Assembly (NCBI RefSeq): GCF_002874965.1
Contig: NZ_CP025624.1
Location: 4,526,001-4,590,000, forward strand
Direction of reading: 5' to 3'
Length of the DNA stretch: 64,000 bases
From: Pseudomonas sp. NC02
Lineage (GTDB): Bacteria; Pseudomonadota; Gammaproteobacteria; Pseudomonadales; Pseudomonadaceae
The notes below the pieces were generated by a model. It did not search any database. It was not told where the DNA came from and was given only the letters and a program-made list of their open reading frames with translations. A program made the position numbers and the translations under genes. Shown in pieces: positions 1 through 8,607 of this stretch. Position 1 is the stretch's first letter. The number at the start of each line of letters is the position of its first letter.

Positions 1-1
1 G

Positions 2-415
2 TTCTACCTGTTCATGCGTGGGCACAACCAACCGGGCGGCGGGTTTGTCGCCGGCCTGGTGATGTCCGTCGCGTTCATCCTGCAATACATGGTCGCCGGT
101 ACCCAGTGGGTCGAGGCACAGATGAGCCTGCGGCCGATGCGCTGGATGGGCTTTGGCTTGTTGTCGGCAACCCTGACCGGGCTGGGCGCACTGCTCGCCG
201 GCTACCCGTTCCTCACCACGCACACCTGGCACTTCAGCCTGCCGGTGCTGGGGGACATCCACGTCGCCAGCGCGCTGTTCTTCGACGTCGGTGTGTACGC
301 CATGGTGGTCGGCTCGACCTTGCTGATGCTCACCGCCCTCGGCCACCAATCGGTGCGCGCCCATAAACCCAGTAACCAGGCGAAAGCCGTTGCCAGCCCA
401 GGAGGAGCCGCCTGA
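2..415 (+). CDS. mnhA: Mrp/Mnh-type antiporter subunit A (fused A-B), C-terminal end, partial
   Basis: Only the C-terminal ~137 residues are inside the window; the frame is open to the left edge. The visible part is the MnhB-type domain, recognised by the QPGGGFVAGL motif followed by hydrophobic membrane segments. In Pseudomonas this domain is commonly fused to the large subunit A of the multi-subunit Na+(K+)/H+ antiporter (Mrp, Mnh or Pha), which sits in the inner membrane and exchanges cations for protons. Its stop codon overlaps the next start in TGATG, which suggests translational coupling. Whether the upstream part really is subunit A cannot be seen here; a stand-alone MnhB is the alternative. 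Confidence 0.8.
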   Translation, partial: FYLFMRGHNQPGGGFVAGLVMSVAFILQYMVAGTQWVEAQMSLRPMRWMGFGLLSATLTGLGALLAGYPFLTTHTWHFSLPVLGDIHVASALFFDVGVYAMVVGSTLLMLTALGHQSVRAHKPSNQAKAVASPGGAA

Positions 416-759
416 TGGAAGAAGTCATCGCAATTGCCATTGGGGTCCTGGCGGCCTCCGGCGTCTGGCTGATCCTGCGGCCACGGACGTTCCAGGTGGT
501 GATGGGCCTGTGCCTGCTCTCCTACGGGGTCAACCTGTTCATCTTCAGCATGGGCAGCCTGTTCATCGGCAAGGAGCCGATCATCAAGGATGGCGTGCCG
601 CAAGACTTGCTCAACTACACCGATCCGCTGCCCCAGGCCCTGGTGCTGACGGCAATCGTGATCAGCTTCGCCATGACCGCACTGTTCCTGGTGGTGCTGC
701 TGGCATCCCGGGGCCTGACCGGCACTGACCATGTGGACGGCCGGGAGCCCAAGGAATGA
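415..759 (+). CDS. mnhC: Monovalent cation/H+ antiporter subunit C
   Basis: A 114-residue membrane protein with three hydrophobic segments, the usual size for MnhC/MrpC, which resembles NuoK of respiratory complex I. It belongs to the antiporter complex encoded by the run of six genes from the left edge to 3563. The start is fixed by the TGATG overlap with the gene before; its own stop overlaps the subunit D start in ATGA. The subunit call rests on order (A/B, C, D, E, F, G), size and hydrophobicity, which agree well. Confidence 0.92.
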   Translation: MEEVIAIAIGVLAASGVWLILRPRTFQVVMGLCLLSYGVNLFIFSMGSLFIGKEPIIKDGVPQDLLNYTDPLPQALVLTAIVISFAMTALFLVVLLASRGLTGTDHVDGREPKE

Positions 760-2438
760 CCTGGATGAATCAACTGATCATCGCGCCGATCCTGCTGCCG
801 TTGCTGACCGCCGCGCTGATGCTGATGCTCGGAGAGAAGCACCGCCCGCTCAAGGCGCGGATCAACCTGTTCTCCAGCATGGTGGGCCTGGGCATCGCTG
901 TGCTGTTGCTGTACTGGACCCAGAAAGGCGGCCCCGGCTCCATCGGTGTGTACCTGCCGGGCAACTGGCAGGTGCCGTTCGGCATCGTGCTGGTGGTGGA
1001 CCAACTCTCGGCGATGATGCTGGTGCTCACCGGGATCATTGGCGTCAGCGCCCTGCTGTTCGCCATGGCCCGTTGGGATCGGGCCGGCACCAGTTTCCAT
1101 GCGCTGTTCCAGATTCAGCTGATGGGCCTGTATGGCGCCTTTCTGACCGCCGACCTGTTCAACCTGTTCGTATTTTTCGAAGTGCTGCTGGCGGCCTCCT
1201 ACGGCCTGATGCTCCACGGTTCCGGCCGGGCGCGGGTGTCGGCGGGGCTGCATTACATCTCGATCAACCTGCTGGCCTCGACCTTGTTCCTGATTGGCGC
1301 GGCGCTGATCTATGGCGTCACCGGTACCCTGAACTTTGCCGATCTGGCACTGAAAATCCCCCTGGTGCCGGAAGCCGATCGCGGCCTGCTGCATGCCGGT
1401 GCGGGCATCCTCGCCGTCGCCTTCCTGGCCAAGGCCGGGATCTGGCCGCTGAACTTCTGGCTGGCGCCTGCCTACTCCTCGGCCAGTGCGCCAGTGGCGG
1501 CGATGTTTGCGATCATGACCAAGGTCGGCGTGTACACCGTGCTGCGTCTGTGGAACCTGCTGTTCTCCGGCCAGGCGGGTGCCTCGGCGCTGTTCGGTGG
1601 CGACTGGCTGATCTACGGCGGCATGGCGACCATCGTCTGCGCGGCGCTGGCGATGATTGCCGCGCAACGCCTGGAACGCATGGCCAGCCTGAGCATTCTG
1701 GTGTCCGCCGGGATCCTGCTGTCGGCGGTGGGTTTTGCCCAGCCAAGCCTGACCGCCGGGGCGCTGTTTTATCTGGTCAGCTCCACCCTGGCGCTGAGTG
1801 CGCTGTTCCTGCTGGCCGAATTGATCGAGCGTTCGCGCTCGGCCAACGACATGCCCCTGGACGACGAAATCGAAGCCCTGCCCAAGGCCATGGAATCCCT
1901 GCATCCACCGCCCGGCACCAACCTCGACGATGAACAGAAAGCCGTGGTCGGCCAGGTGATTCCCTGGACGGTGGCGTTCCTCGGCCTGAGTTTTATCGCC
2001 TGCGCCCTGCTGATCATCGGCATGCCGCCGCTGTCCGGGTTTATCGGCAAGCTCAGCCTGCTCAGCGCCTTGATCAACCCGTTGGGCCTGGGCAATGCCA
2101 TCGACGAACCGGTGCGTCCGGCCGCCTGGGGCCTGGTGGCACTGCTGATCTTCTCCGGCCTGGCTTCGCTAATCGCCTTCGCCCGCCTCGGCATCCAGCG
2201 CTTCTGGACCCCGGAAGAACGTCCATCGCCGCTGCTGCGCCGCTTCGAATGCGTGCCGATTTTCTTCCTGCTGGGCCTGAGCATCGCCCTGACGTTCAAG
2301 GCCGAGCCGCTGATGCGCTATACCCAGGCGGCCGCCGAGAGCCTGAACAACCCGGAACACTATGTGATGGCGGTCATGGCGACGCGTCCGGTGCCGAGCC
2401 CTGAAGCCAAGGCCGCCGCCCTGGAGGTGCAGCCATGA
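756..2438 (+). CDS. mnhD: Monovalent cation/H+ antiporter subunit D
   Basis: A 560-residue polytopic protein of the NuoL/M/N family (proton-translocating antiporter-like subunits). It has about 14 hydrophobic segments and the conserved stretch around residues 125-150 (LFNLFVFFEVLLAASYGLM), whose membrane-embedded glutamate is typical of the family. A longer hydrophilic loop (about 360-395) precedes the last helices. It overlaps subunit C and subunit E by 4 bases each (ATGA). With subunit A it is expected to form the ion-translocating core of the antiporter, used for pH and Na+/K+ homeostasis. Confidence 0.93.
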   Translation: MTWMNQLIIAPILLPLLTAALMLMLGEKHRPLKARINLFSSMVGLGIAVLLLYWTQKGGPGSIGVYLPGNWQVPFGIVLVVDQLSAMMLVLTGIIGVSALLFAMARWDRAGTSFHALFQIQLMGLYGAFLTADLFNLFVFFEVLLAASYGLMLHGSGRARVSAGLHYISINLLASTLFLIGAALIYGVTGTLNFADLALKIPLVPEADRGLLHAGAGILAVAFLAKAGIWPLNFWLAPAYSSASAPVAAMFAIMTKVGVYTVLRLWNLLFSGQAGASALFGGDWLIYGGMATIVCAALAMIAAQRLERMASLSILVSAGILLSAVGFAQPSLTAGALFYLVSSTLALSALFLLAELIERSRSANDMPLDDEIEALPKAMESLHPPPGTNLDDEQKAVVGQVIPWTVAFLGLSFIACALLIIGMPPLSGFIGKLSLLSALINPLGLGNAIDEPVRPAAWGLVALLIFSGLASLIAFARLGIQRFWTPEERPSPLLRRFECVPIFFLLGLSIALTFKAEPLMRYTQAAAESLNNPEHYVMAVMATRPVPSPEAKAAALEVQP

Positions 2439-2923
2439 AGCGCCTGTTCCCTGCCCCGTGGCTGTCATTGGCATTGTGGTTGTTGTGGCTGGTGCTGAAC
2501 CTGTCCGTCAGCCCCGGCAACCTGCTGCTGGGGGCAATCCTCGGCTTTGCCGCACCGCTGATGATGGCGCCGTTGCGCCCGCTGCCGATCCGCATCCGCC
2601 GCCCGGGGGTGATCATCCGTTTGTTCTTCCTGGTGGGACGTGACGTGATCATCTCTAACCTCGCCGTGGCCTGGGGCATCCTGACCTGCGGCTCGCGCCC
2701 ACCGCGTTCGCGCTTTATCAAGATCCCCCTGGACCTGCGGGATGCCAACGGCCTGGCCGTGCTGGCGATGATCACCAGCGTGACGCCGGGCACCGTATGG
2801 TCGGAACTGGCCCTGGACCGCAGCGTCCTGCTGATCCACGTGTTCGACCTGGATGACGAAGCGCAGTTTATCGAGCACTTCAAACACGCCTACGAACGGC
2901 CCCTGATGGAGATCTTCGAATGA
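2435..2923 (+). CDS. mnhE: Monovalent cation/H+ antiporter subunit E
   Basis: A 162-residue protein with two or three N-terminal membrane segments and a soluble C-terminal part. The pattern MITSVTPGTVWSEL followed by a region rich in hydrophobic and acidic residues is typical of MnhE/MrpE. It starts inside the stop of subunit D (ATGA) and ends inside the start of subunit F (ATGA). Subunit E has no catalytic motif of its own and is thought to support assembly or stability of the complex. Confidence 0.92.
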   Translation: MKRLFPAPWLSLALWLLWLVLNLSVSPGNLLLGAILGFAAPLMMAPLRPLPIRIRRPGVIIRLFFLVGRDVIISNLAVAWGILTCGSRPPRSRFIKIPLDLRDANGLAVLAMITSVTPGTVWSELALDRSVLLIHVFDLDDEAQFIEHFKHAYERPLMEIFE

Positions 2924-3198
2924 GCGCCCTGCTCTCCAATGCGATCCTGTTCAGCCTGTTCCTGTTCTCCCTGGCCATGGTGCTGACCCTGGTGCGCCTG
3001 TTCAAAGGCCCGTCGGCCCAGGACCGGGTGCTGGCGCTGGATTACCTGTACATCCTGGCCATGCTGATGATGCTGGTGCTGGGTATTCGGTATGCCAGTG
3101 ACACGTATTTTGAAGCGGCGCTGTTGATTGCGCTGTTTGGCTTTGTGGGGTCATTTGCCCTGGCGAAATTCCTGCTGCGTGGGGAGGTGATCGAATGA
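2920..3198 (+). CDS. mnhF: Monovalent cation/H+ antiporter subunit F
   Basis: A 92-residue protein with three predicted membrane helices. The motif FKGPSAQDRVLALD just after the first helix matches the conserved GP...DR(V/I)xALD signature of MnhF/MrpF. Both ends overlap the neighbouring antiporter genes by 4 bases, so it is translated as part of the same polycistronic message. Confidence 0.93.
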   Translation: MSALLSNAILFSLFLFSLAMVLTLVRLFKGPSAQDRVLALDYLYILAMLMMLVLGIRYASDTYFEAALLIALFGFVGSFALAKFLLRGEVIE

Positions 3199-3563
3199 TC
3201 AATGTCGACGTGTTGCCGCTGTGGGTTGAAGTGATCGTCGCGGTATTGTTGGTGCTTAGCAGCCTGTTTGCGCTGATTGGGGCGATTGGGTTGTTGCGGA
3301 TGAAAGACTTCTTCCAGCGCATGCACCCGCCGGCGTTGGCTTCGACCTTGGGCGCCTGGTGTGTGGCGCTGGCCTCGATCATCTACTTTTCGGTGCTCAA
3401 GTCCGGGCCGGTGTTGCACGGTTGGTTGATCCCGATCCTGCTGTCGATCACAGTGCCGGTGACGACGTTGCTGCTGGCACGCACCGCGTTGTTCCGCAAG
3501 CGCATGGCCGGGGATGATGTGCCGGCTGAAGTCAGCAGCCGTCGCACTGACAGCGGCAGCTGA
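3195..3563 (+). CDS. mnhG: Monovalent cation/H+ antiporter subunit G
   Basis: A 122-residue, three-helix membrane protein. The segment IGAIGLLRMKDFFQRMHPPALASTLGAW holds the conserved GLLR(x)DxxxRxH signature of MnhG/MrpG. It is the last gene of the antiporter operon and overlaps subunit F by ATGA. No strong terminator hairpin follows; the next gene begins about 100 bases downstream in the same direction but has its own leader. Confidence 0.93.
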   Translation: MINVDVLPLWVEVIVAVLLVLSSLFALIGAIGLLRMKDFFQRMHPPALASTLGAWCVALASIIYFSVLKSGPVLHGWLIPILLSITVPVTTLLLARTALFRKRMAGDDVPAEVSSRRTDSGS

Positions 3564-3632
3564 TCCCCACAGGCGCCGCAGTGGTGAAATTCGTTCTCCA
3601 ATAGAATCCATAAAATAGAACCTCAATCGCTA

Positions 3633-3648
3633 ATCCCGGTATCGGGAT
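3633..3648. promoter_or_regulatory. Short inverted repeat upstream of the esterase
   Basis: ATCCCG-GTAT-CGGGAT (6-bp arms, 4-base spacer) lies about 20 bases before the esterase start codon. The bases ATCCCGATAC, read on the minus strand here (3640-3649 region), also occur on the plus strand at 4700-4709, before the Sel1-repeat gene. It may be an operator, but there is no evidence for a bound factor. Confidence 0.3.
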
Positions 3649-3669
3649 CACTTTATGAGGTTCTCCCCC

Positions 3670-4605
3670 ATGGCATTCACTCCCCTTGTCCAGGCCCATC
3701 TCGACGCGTGGGTTGCCTGCGCCGCTGACTTCGGCCCATTTCTCACGGGCCAGGAAACCACCCTCACCCTCAATGAGCAGCGCAAGGCTTATGAGCAGGT
3801 GCTTTGTTCCCATCCGATTCCCGCCGGTGTCAGCTTTTGTGACGTCGATATGGGTGGCGTACCGGGCATGATGGTCGTGCCGGATGGGTTTGAGGGTGAC
3901 CGGGTGCTGCTTTACATCCACGGCGGTGGTTATGTCGGCGGCAGCCCGCGGGGCTACCTGGGCCTTGCTGGCCACTTCGCAAAACTGCTGGGTGCAAAAG
4001 TCTACCTGCCCGACTACCGCCTGGCGCCCGAGCATCCGTTCCCCGTACCTATTGATGACACGTTGCAGGCTTATCGCTGGCTGCTCGACCAGGGCAATGA
4101 CCCCAGGTCCATCGTGTTCTCGGGCGATTCGGCCGGCGGCGCAATGGTGGTGTCGGTGATGGTCAAGGCCCGCAACGCAGGCCTGCCACTGCCCGCCGGG
4201 GGCGCCGCCTTGTCGCCGTGGGCCAACCTGGAACACACCGGCGCCTCCATCGACAACCGTGACGGCCTCGACCCGCAAGCCTCCCGCCTGGGGCTGACGC
4301 TGCTTGCAAAAGCGTTTCTCAACGGCGCGCTGCCGAATGATCCCGATGCATCGCCGGTGTTCGCGGACGTCCGGGGATTGCCGCCCATTCTGGTGCAGAT
4401 CGGCGAAAACGAAGTCATGCTCAGCGACGCCATGCGCCTGGCCACCCACCTGGGGGAAAACCGGGTACGCGTGTCGCTGGAGGTTTGGCCCGGGATGTTT
4501 CATGTCTGGCATTTGTTTGCGGCAATCTTGCCCGAAGGCATGCAGGCCGTGGCGAATGCGGCGTTGTTTCTGGACCAGGCAATACGTGGCAGCCGTAGCG
4601 CTTGA
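3670..4605 (+). CDS. Alpha/beta hydrolase, hormone-sensitive-lipase-type esterase
   Basis: A 311-residue hydrolase. The oxyanion-hole motif HGGGYVGGS is near residue 80 and the nucleophile elbow GDSAGGA near 150. The acid is probably the Asp in ENEVMLSDA near 260, and the base is the His in MFHVWH near 285. This set defines the bacterial HSL (family IV) esterases of the alpha/beta-hydrolase fold, which cleave short- to medium-chain esters; the natural substrate is unknown. The ATG at 3670 is preferred because GAGG lies 9 bases before it; an in-frame ATG at 3655 has no such site. No signal peptide, so cytoplasmic. Confidence 0.88.
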   Translation: MAFTPLVQAHLDAWVACAADFGPFLTGQETTLTLNEQRKAYEQVLCSHPIPAGVSFCDVDMGGVPGMMVVPDGFEGDRVLLYIHGGGYVGGSPRGYLGLAGHFAKLLGAKVYLPDYRLAPEHPFPVPIDDTLQAYRWLLDQGNDPRSIVFSGDSAGGAMVVSVMVKARNAGLPLPAGGAALSPWANLEHTGASIDNRDGLDPQASRLGLTLLAKAFLNGALPNDPDASPVFADVRGLPPILVQIGENEVMLSDAMRLATHLGENRVRVSLEVWPGMFHVWHLFAAILPEGMQAVANAALFLDQAIRGSRSA

Positions 4606-4720
4606 GGGGTTGCCCAGAGCGCGGGAAAGGCAGCGCTCCTGCCGATAACTATCTGTCACCTGGGACCCCACCGCCCCACCTACCTTTATCGGACAACGTA
4701 TCCCGATACAGGTAATGATC

Positions 4721-5650
4721 ATGTATACCCATTCCGATGCACTGACCACGCTGTTTGATTTGCTCAACTCGCTGAATGCGCTGATTTCACATTTGACGAG
4801 CCAGCAACAGGCAGCCAAGCAGCGGGGTCTCGAGTTGTATCAACTCGGTGAATTCGAAGAGTGCGAAACCCATTTGACCATCTCCGCCTCGGCCGGCGAT
4901 GCGCCGTCCCAATACGCCCTGGGCGAAGCCATCCGGCGCCGGGTCGGCAGTGTCGACCCCGAGGCCCAGGCGTGGTACCGCCTGGCCGCCGCCCAGGATC
5001 ATGTGTACGCCCTGATGCGCCTGGGTGGCGAAACCAACCTGGCCAAGGCCAAGGCCCTCGCCCAGGCAGGTGCCGATGCTGGCGACGGCGCAGCGATGCT
5101 GCAGCTGTATGAACTGACCAAAGATCGCTCGTGGCTGAGAAAGGCAGGTGATGCCGGCTGCGCCGAGGCCTATTACATTGCGGCGCTGTTGTACGACAAA
5201 AACCCGGAGGCCAGTGACAACCGCGACTCCATGCTCAGGTATGCGGCCTTCAAGGGCTTCCCGCAAGCGATGAAGTGGCTGGCCAACATGCAGACCTACT
5301 ACCGCAACCTCTCCTACCAGCGCATACACCTGGAAAAACGGCTGGCGCTGAATGACCTTGATGGCGTCATGACCTATGCCGGTGCGCTCGGCGGGTTCGA
5401 TATCGATGAAAGTGGCACCAACCGCTATCACTACCCCGAGAACAAAATCCACGCCTATGGGCTCTACTGGCTGGTCATGGACAGTACCCGGCAAAACCCA
5501 CGGCACGCCGATGCCGCAGGCTACCTGCAACAACTGGCCAGCGCGCTGACTGCCGAAGAAATGGAAACAGCCAAGGCGTATGGCCGCCAGTGGAAAACCG
5601 AGCACCCGGCGCTGTCGGAGTTCAGGTTGACCTACAGCGACCTGAAATGA
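4721..5650 (+). CDS. Sel1-repeat (TPR-like) protein of unknown function
   Basis: About 309 residues. The middle holds Sel1-like helical repeats of about 36 residues, recognisable from the alternation of GD(A)AxxxYxLGE and AxxWYRLAAxQ (roughly residues 30-190). Sel1 repeats are protein-interaction scaffolds. No catalytic motif and no signal peptide are visible, so the protein is probably cytosolic. The ATG at 4721 is better spaced from the CAGGT sequence than the in-frame ATG at 4715. The gene stands alone between the esterase and the SDR gene, and its role cannot be deduced. Confidence 0.75.
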   Translation: MYTHSDALTTLFDLLNSLNALISHLTSQQQAAKQRGLELYQLGEFEECETHLTISASAGDAPSQYALGEAIRRRVGSVDPEAQAWYRLAAAQDHVYALMRLGGETNLAKAKALAQAGADAGDGAAMLQLYELTKDRSWLRKAGDAGCAEAYYIAALLYDKNPEASDNRDSMLRYAAFKGFPQAMKWLANMQTYYRNLSYQRIHLEKRLALNDLDGVMTYAGALGGFDIDESGTNRYHYPENKIHAYGLYWLVMDSTRQNPRHADAAGYLQQLASALTAEEMETAKAYGRQWKTEHPALSEFRLTYSDLK

Positions 5651-5741
5651 CCGGCGTCTGATGAAGGATTCGAGAGCACATCCGGCAGTTAAAGATTAAT
5701 TAATCCAAAAACAGCTTGGCTAAGTATTTCCAGGCTGGTAC

Positions 5742-5771
5742 GGTTTAGTGGATTATTTAATCCACTAAACC
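5742..5771. promoter_or_regulatory. Perfect 30-bp palindrome, likely TetR operator
   Basis: Two 14-bp arms (GGTTTAGTGGATTA and its exact complement) are separated by two bases, 13 bases before the SDR start codon. The SDR gene is followed by a TetR-family repressor gene, so this is most simply the operator of that repressor, controlling both genes. Confidence 0.7.
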
Positions 5772-5784
5772 TCAGGCCTCCCCC

Positions 5785-6537
5785 ATGACAGCTCACACCC
5801 CTCGCTTCAACCACAAAGTCGCCCTGGTCACCGGCGGTTCCCGCGGTATCGGCGAAGCGATTGTCCGCCGGCTTGCAGCTGAAGGTGCAGCGGTCGCGTT
5901 TACCTATTCCTCCTCTGCCGACAAGGCGCAAGCGCTGGTTGGCCTGATCGAAAGCAAGGGCGGAAAAGCCTTGGCGATTCAGGCCGACAGCGCCGATGTG
6001 GCGGCAATAGATCGGGCGGTCGCGGCCACTGTCGAGCACTTCGGCGCCTTGAATATCCTGGTCAACAACGCCGGGATCCTGCTGATGGGCACCGTCGACA
6101 CCTTCAGCCTGGAAGACTTCGACCGAATGTTTGCGGTCAATGTGCGGGCCACGTTTGCGGCGGCCAAGGCCAGCTCGGCGGTGATGCACACGGGTGACCG
6201 AATAATCACCGTCGGCAGCGTGGTCGCCCAACGTTCGGGCTTCCCGGGCTCCAGCGTCTATAGCATGACGAAGTCGGCGATCGCCGGTATGATCCGCGGC
6301 CTGGCGATTGATTTCGCGCCGCGCGGCATCACCGTCAACAACGTGCAGCCGGGCCCCACCAGCACCGACATGAACCCGGCAGACGGGCCCCATGCGGACA
6401 TGATCAAAAGCCTGATCCCCTTGGGCCGCGTGGGCACCGCCGACGATGTTGCCGGCATGGTTGCTTATCTCGCGTCCGAAGAAGCGGCATTTGTCACCGG
6501 CGCAAGCATGACCATCGATGGCGGCTACCTGGCCTGA
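5785..6537 (+). CDS. SDR-family NAD(P)-dependent oxidoreductase
   Basis: A 250-residue classical short-chain dehydrogenase. The dinucleotide motif TGGSRGIGEA is at residues 16-25, the NNAG motif near 92, catalytic Ser near 142 and the catalytic Tyr-Lys pair in YSMTK near 156-160, with PGPTSTDM after it as usual. The C-terminal GASMTIDGGYLA is typical of FabG-like SDRs. The length equals the family norm. The physiological substrate is unknown. It is probably co-transcribed with the TetR gene 31 bases downstream, and an operator-like palindrome covers its leader. Confidence 0.9.
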   Translation: MTAHTPRFNHKVALVTGGSRGIGEAIVRRLAAEGAAVAFTYSSSADKAQALVGLIESKGGKALAIQADSADVAAIDRAVAATVEHFGALNILVNNAGILLMGTVDTFSLEDFDRMFAVNVRATFAAAKASSAVMHTGDRIITVGSVVAQRSGFPGSSVYSMTKSAIAGMIRGLAIDFAPRGITVNNVQPGPTSTDMNPADGPHADMIKSLIPLGRVGTADDVAGMVAYLASEEAAFVTGASMTIDGGYLA

Positions 6538-6568
6538 GCCTTCACCTGCATTTTCCCCCGAGGTAACC

Positions 6569-7156
6569 ATGGCAAGACCCAGAGCATTCGACCGCGACCA
6601 GGTGCTGCGCGAGGCCATCCGGGTTTTCTGCGACAAGGGTTTTGCCGCGGCCTCGACTGAAGAACTGATGCAGGCCATGGGACTGAGCCGCCAGAGCATG
6701 TACAACACCTTTGGCGACAAACGTCAGTTGTACCTGCTGGCGATGGCCGAGTATCAGCGCACCGGCGTCGACGACTTGATCGAGCGCCTGAACCAGGGCC
6801 CGACCCCGCTGCAGGCACTGCACGACACCCTGCAATCCTTCGCCACCCGCGCCCTGCGGGAAGGAACGGCGGGTTGCATGGGCGTCAATGCCATCTGCGA
6901 GTTCGGCCTGGAAGATGATGAGATCAATCAACTCACCGCCCACAGCGCCGAACGCTTGCGCAATGCATTCGAACAGACGCTGGAGCGTGCGCAGGAACAA
7001 GGCGAATTGACCGTCGGCACCGATCTCTCGGGCGCGTGTGATTTTCTGATGGCCACCCTCAGCGGCATGAAAGTCGCCAGCAAGGGCGGCGCCACCACTG
7101 AGCAGCTGGAGCGCATTGCGGGGTTTGCACTGCGGGCGCTGAGCGCAAACGCGTGA
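6569..7156 (+). CDS. TetR/AcrR-family transcriptional repressor
   Basis: A 195-residue regulator with an N-terminal helix-turn-helix: residues 10-55 include GFAAASTEELMQAMGLSRQS and MYNTFGDKRQLY, the standard TetR recognition region. The C-terminal two thirds is the ligand/dimer domain. ATG at 6569 is chosen because GAGG precedes it by 6 bases; a longer frame from 6518 has no ribosome site and would overlap the SDR gene. It most likely represses the SDR gene and itself through the palindrome at 5742-5771; the inducer is unknown. Confidence 0.88.
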   Translation: MARPRAFDRDQVLREAIRVFCDKGFAAASTEELMQAMGLSRQSMYNTFGDKRQLYLLAMAEYQRTGVDDLIERLNQGPTPLQALHDTLQSFATRALREGTAGCMGVNAICEFGLEDDEINQLTAHSAERLRNAFEQTLERAQEQGELTVGTDLSGACDFLMATLSGMKVASKGGATTEQLERIAGFALRALSANA

Positions 7157-7164
7157 TCAGCCCA

Positions 7165-7833
7165 CTACAGGATCGGCGCGCCAAATCGGCCCAGTCGTGG
7201 CATCCAGTGGTCCAGGATCTGCGCTGACGCCAGGATATGGTGCGCATGCCCGATCAACAGCCGACGCGGCACAAACCCGATATAACGGGAGTCATCGCTG
7301 TTATCGCGATTGTCGCCCAGCATGAAGTAACTGTCGGCAGGCACCACCACCGGGCCGAAATCGCGCAGCGCCCGTACTGTCGGCATGAACTGCACCGTGC
7401 GCTGGCTGCTGTTCGCACGCTCAGTCACCTTGATACCCGGAACTGTTTGGCCAGGCGCGATGGGCTCGCTGATGTCCTGCCCATTACTGTAGGTGGCCGG
7501 CGTACCGTTGACCCACAACACCTCGTCGCGCATTTCCAGGGTATCGCCGGGGATACCGACAATGCGTTTGATCAAGCGCGTGCCGTCCTTGGGCGAAGAG
7601 AACGTGACGACATCTCCGCGCTGGGGGTTATCCAGTCTCGCCAGGGAAATATCGGTGAGGGGCAATTTGAGGTCGTACGCGACGCGGTTGACCAGCACCA
7701 CATCGCCCTCAAGTAACGTCGGGCGCATGGAACCGGACGGGATGGGATTCCAGTCAGCCAGGGAGGTGCGGAAAACCCCGAAGCACAGCCAGAAAATGAT
7801 CGCGTAACGGTAGCGGATTAACCAACGGCGCAT
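7165..7833 (-). CDS. lepB: Signal peptidase I
   Basis: A 222-residue membrane serine protease that cleaves signal peptides of exported proteins on the periplasmic face. One N-terminal membrane segment (residues 8-22) precedes the catalytic serine in IPSGSMRPTL. The lysine of the Ser-Lys dyad is in RLIKRIVGIPGD, and the GDNRDNSDDSR box is present. It is shorter than the main LepB of Pseudomonas (about 284 residues) and has only one N-terminal helix, so it is probably a second, accessory signal peptidase. Start 7833 is supported by GAGGATCT directly upstream. It converges with the TetR gene. Confidence 0.87.
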   Translation of the reverse strand: MRRWLIRYRYAIIFWLCFGVFRTSLADWNPIPSGSMRPTLLEGDVVLVNRVAYDLKLPLTDISLARLDNPQRGDVVTFSSPKDGTRLIKRIVGIPGDTLEMRDEVLWVNGTPATYSNGQDISEPIAPGQTVPGIKVTERANSSQRTVQFMPTVRALRDFGPVVVPADSYFMLGDNRDNSDDSRYIGFVPRRLLIGHAHHILASAQILDHWMPRLGRFGAPIL

Positions 7834-7993
7834 AGATCCTCGCAATACGAAAAGGCACACCGGCTTGCGCCGGGTACCCACGGTGATTTTTGGCAATGCT
7901 CGCTTATTGCATCGGAAGATTAAATTAACATTAGCGTTGCCGACCCATGACAGTCGATATTTTCAAGCACACAGAAAAGGAGTTTCACGCCCC

Positions 7994-8545
7994 ATGGATA
8001 GCAAATGTTCGGTCTTTATCGCAGCCAGCGTCGACGGCTTTATTGCCAGGCCAGACGGTGATATCGAGTGGCTTCATCGCCCTGAGTACGAAGGCGCCGA
8101 ATTGAACGGCGTGACCTATGAACACTTCATCGCCAGCGTGGATGCGCTGGTGATGGGCCGCAAGACCCTGGAAAAAGTGTTGTCCTTTCCGGAGTGGCCC
8201 TATGAGGGCACGCCGGTCATAGCACTCTCTCACCAATCGGTTGAGCTACCTGCAGCTTTGAAGGGCAAGGTTGAGGTGGTGAGCCAGGATGTCACCAGCC
8301 TCGTGGCAGCGTTGGCCGAGCGCGGGATGAAACACCTGTATATCGACGGAGGCCAGACGATTCAGCAGTTTCTTGAGGCGGGTTTGATCGACGAGATGAT
8401 CATCACGCGTATTCCGGTTGTGCTGGGCCAGGGGATCCCCTTGTTCAGCCAGTTGGGTGGCGAGCATGAGCTTCGGCATATCGGCACGTATGCGTCGGAT
8501 AATGGGTTTGTTCAAAGCCGGTATGAGGTCGGTGGCAAGCGCTGA
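7994..8545 (+). CDS. Dihydrofolate reductase-family (RibD C-terminal domain) protein
   Basis: A 183-residue protein. Near the N terminus it has the pattern FIAASVDGFIARPDGDIEWL, then LVMGRKTLEKVLSF and, near residue 115, HLYIDGGQTIQQFLEAGLIDEM. These are the hallmarks of the RibD-C/YwjB-YyaP family, which shares the dihydrofolate reductase fold and binds NADPH. Such stand-alone members are annotated as DHFR-like reductases, but the substrate is generally unknown. Start 7994 follows an AAGGAG sequence about 12 bases upstream. It is divergent from lepB. Confidence 0.85.
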   Translation: MDSKCSVFIAASVDGFIARPDGDIEWLHRPEYEGAELNGVTYEHFIASVDALVMGRKTLEKVLSFPEWPYEGTPVIALSHQSVELPAALKGKVEVVSQDVTSLVAALAERGMKHLYIDGGQTIQQFLEAGLIDEMIITRIPVVLGQGIPLFSQLGGEHELRHIGTYASDNGFVQSRYEVGGKR

Positions 8546-8585
8546 TGCTCATTGAGTAATTGGGTTAAATCGAGGTGTCTGTATT

Positions 8586-8607
8586 GCAGGCAAGCCAGCT
8601 CCCACAT
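8586..8607. repeat. Single REP half-element
   Basis: GCAGGCAAGCCAGCTCCCAC is the reverse complement of the GTGGGAGCTGGCTTGCCTGC palindrome repeated elsewhere in the window (27.2 and 61.7 kb). It lies in the 256-bp gap between the DHFR-like gene and cysS, with no partner nearby. The rest of that gap holds only the terminator at 8751-8785. Confidence 0.7.
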
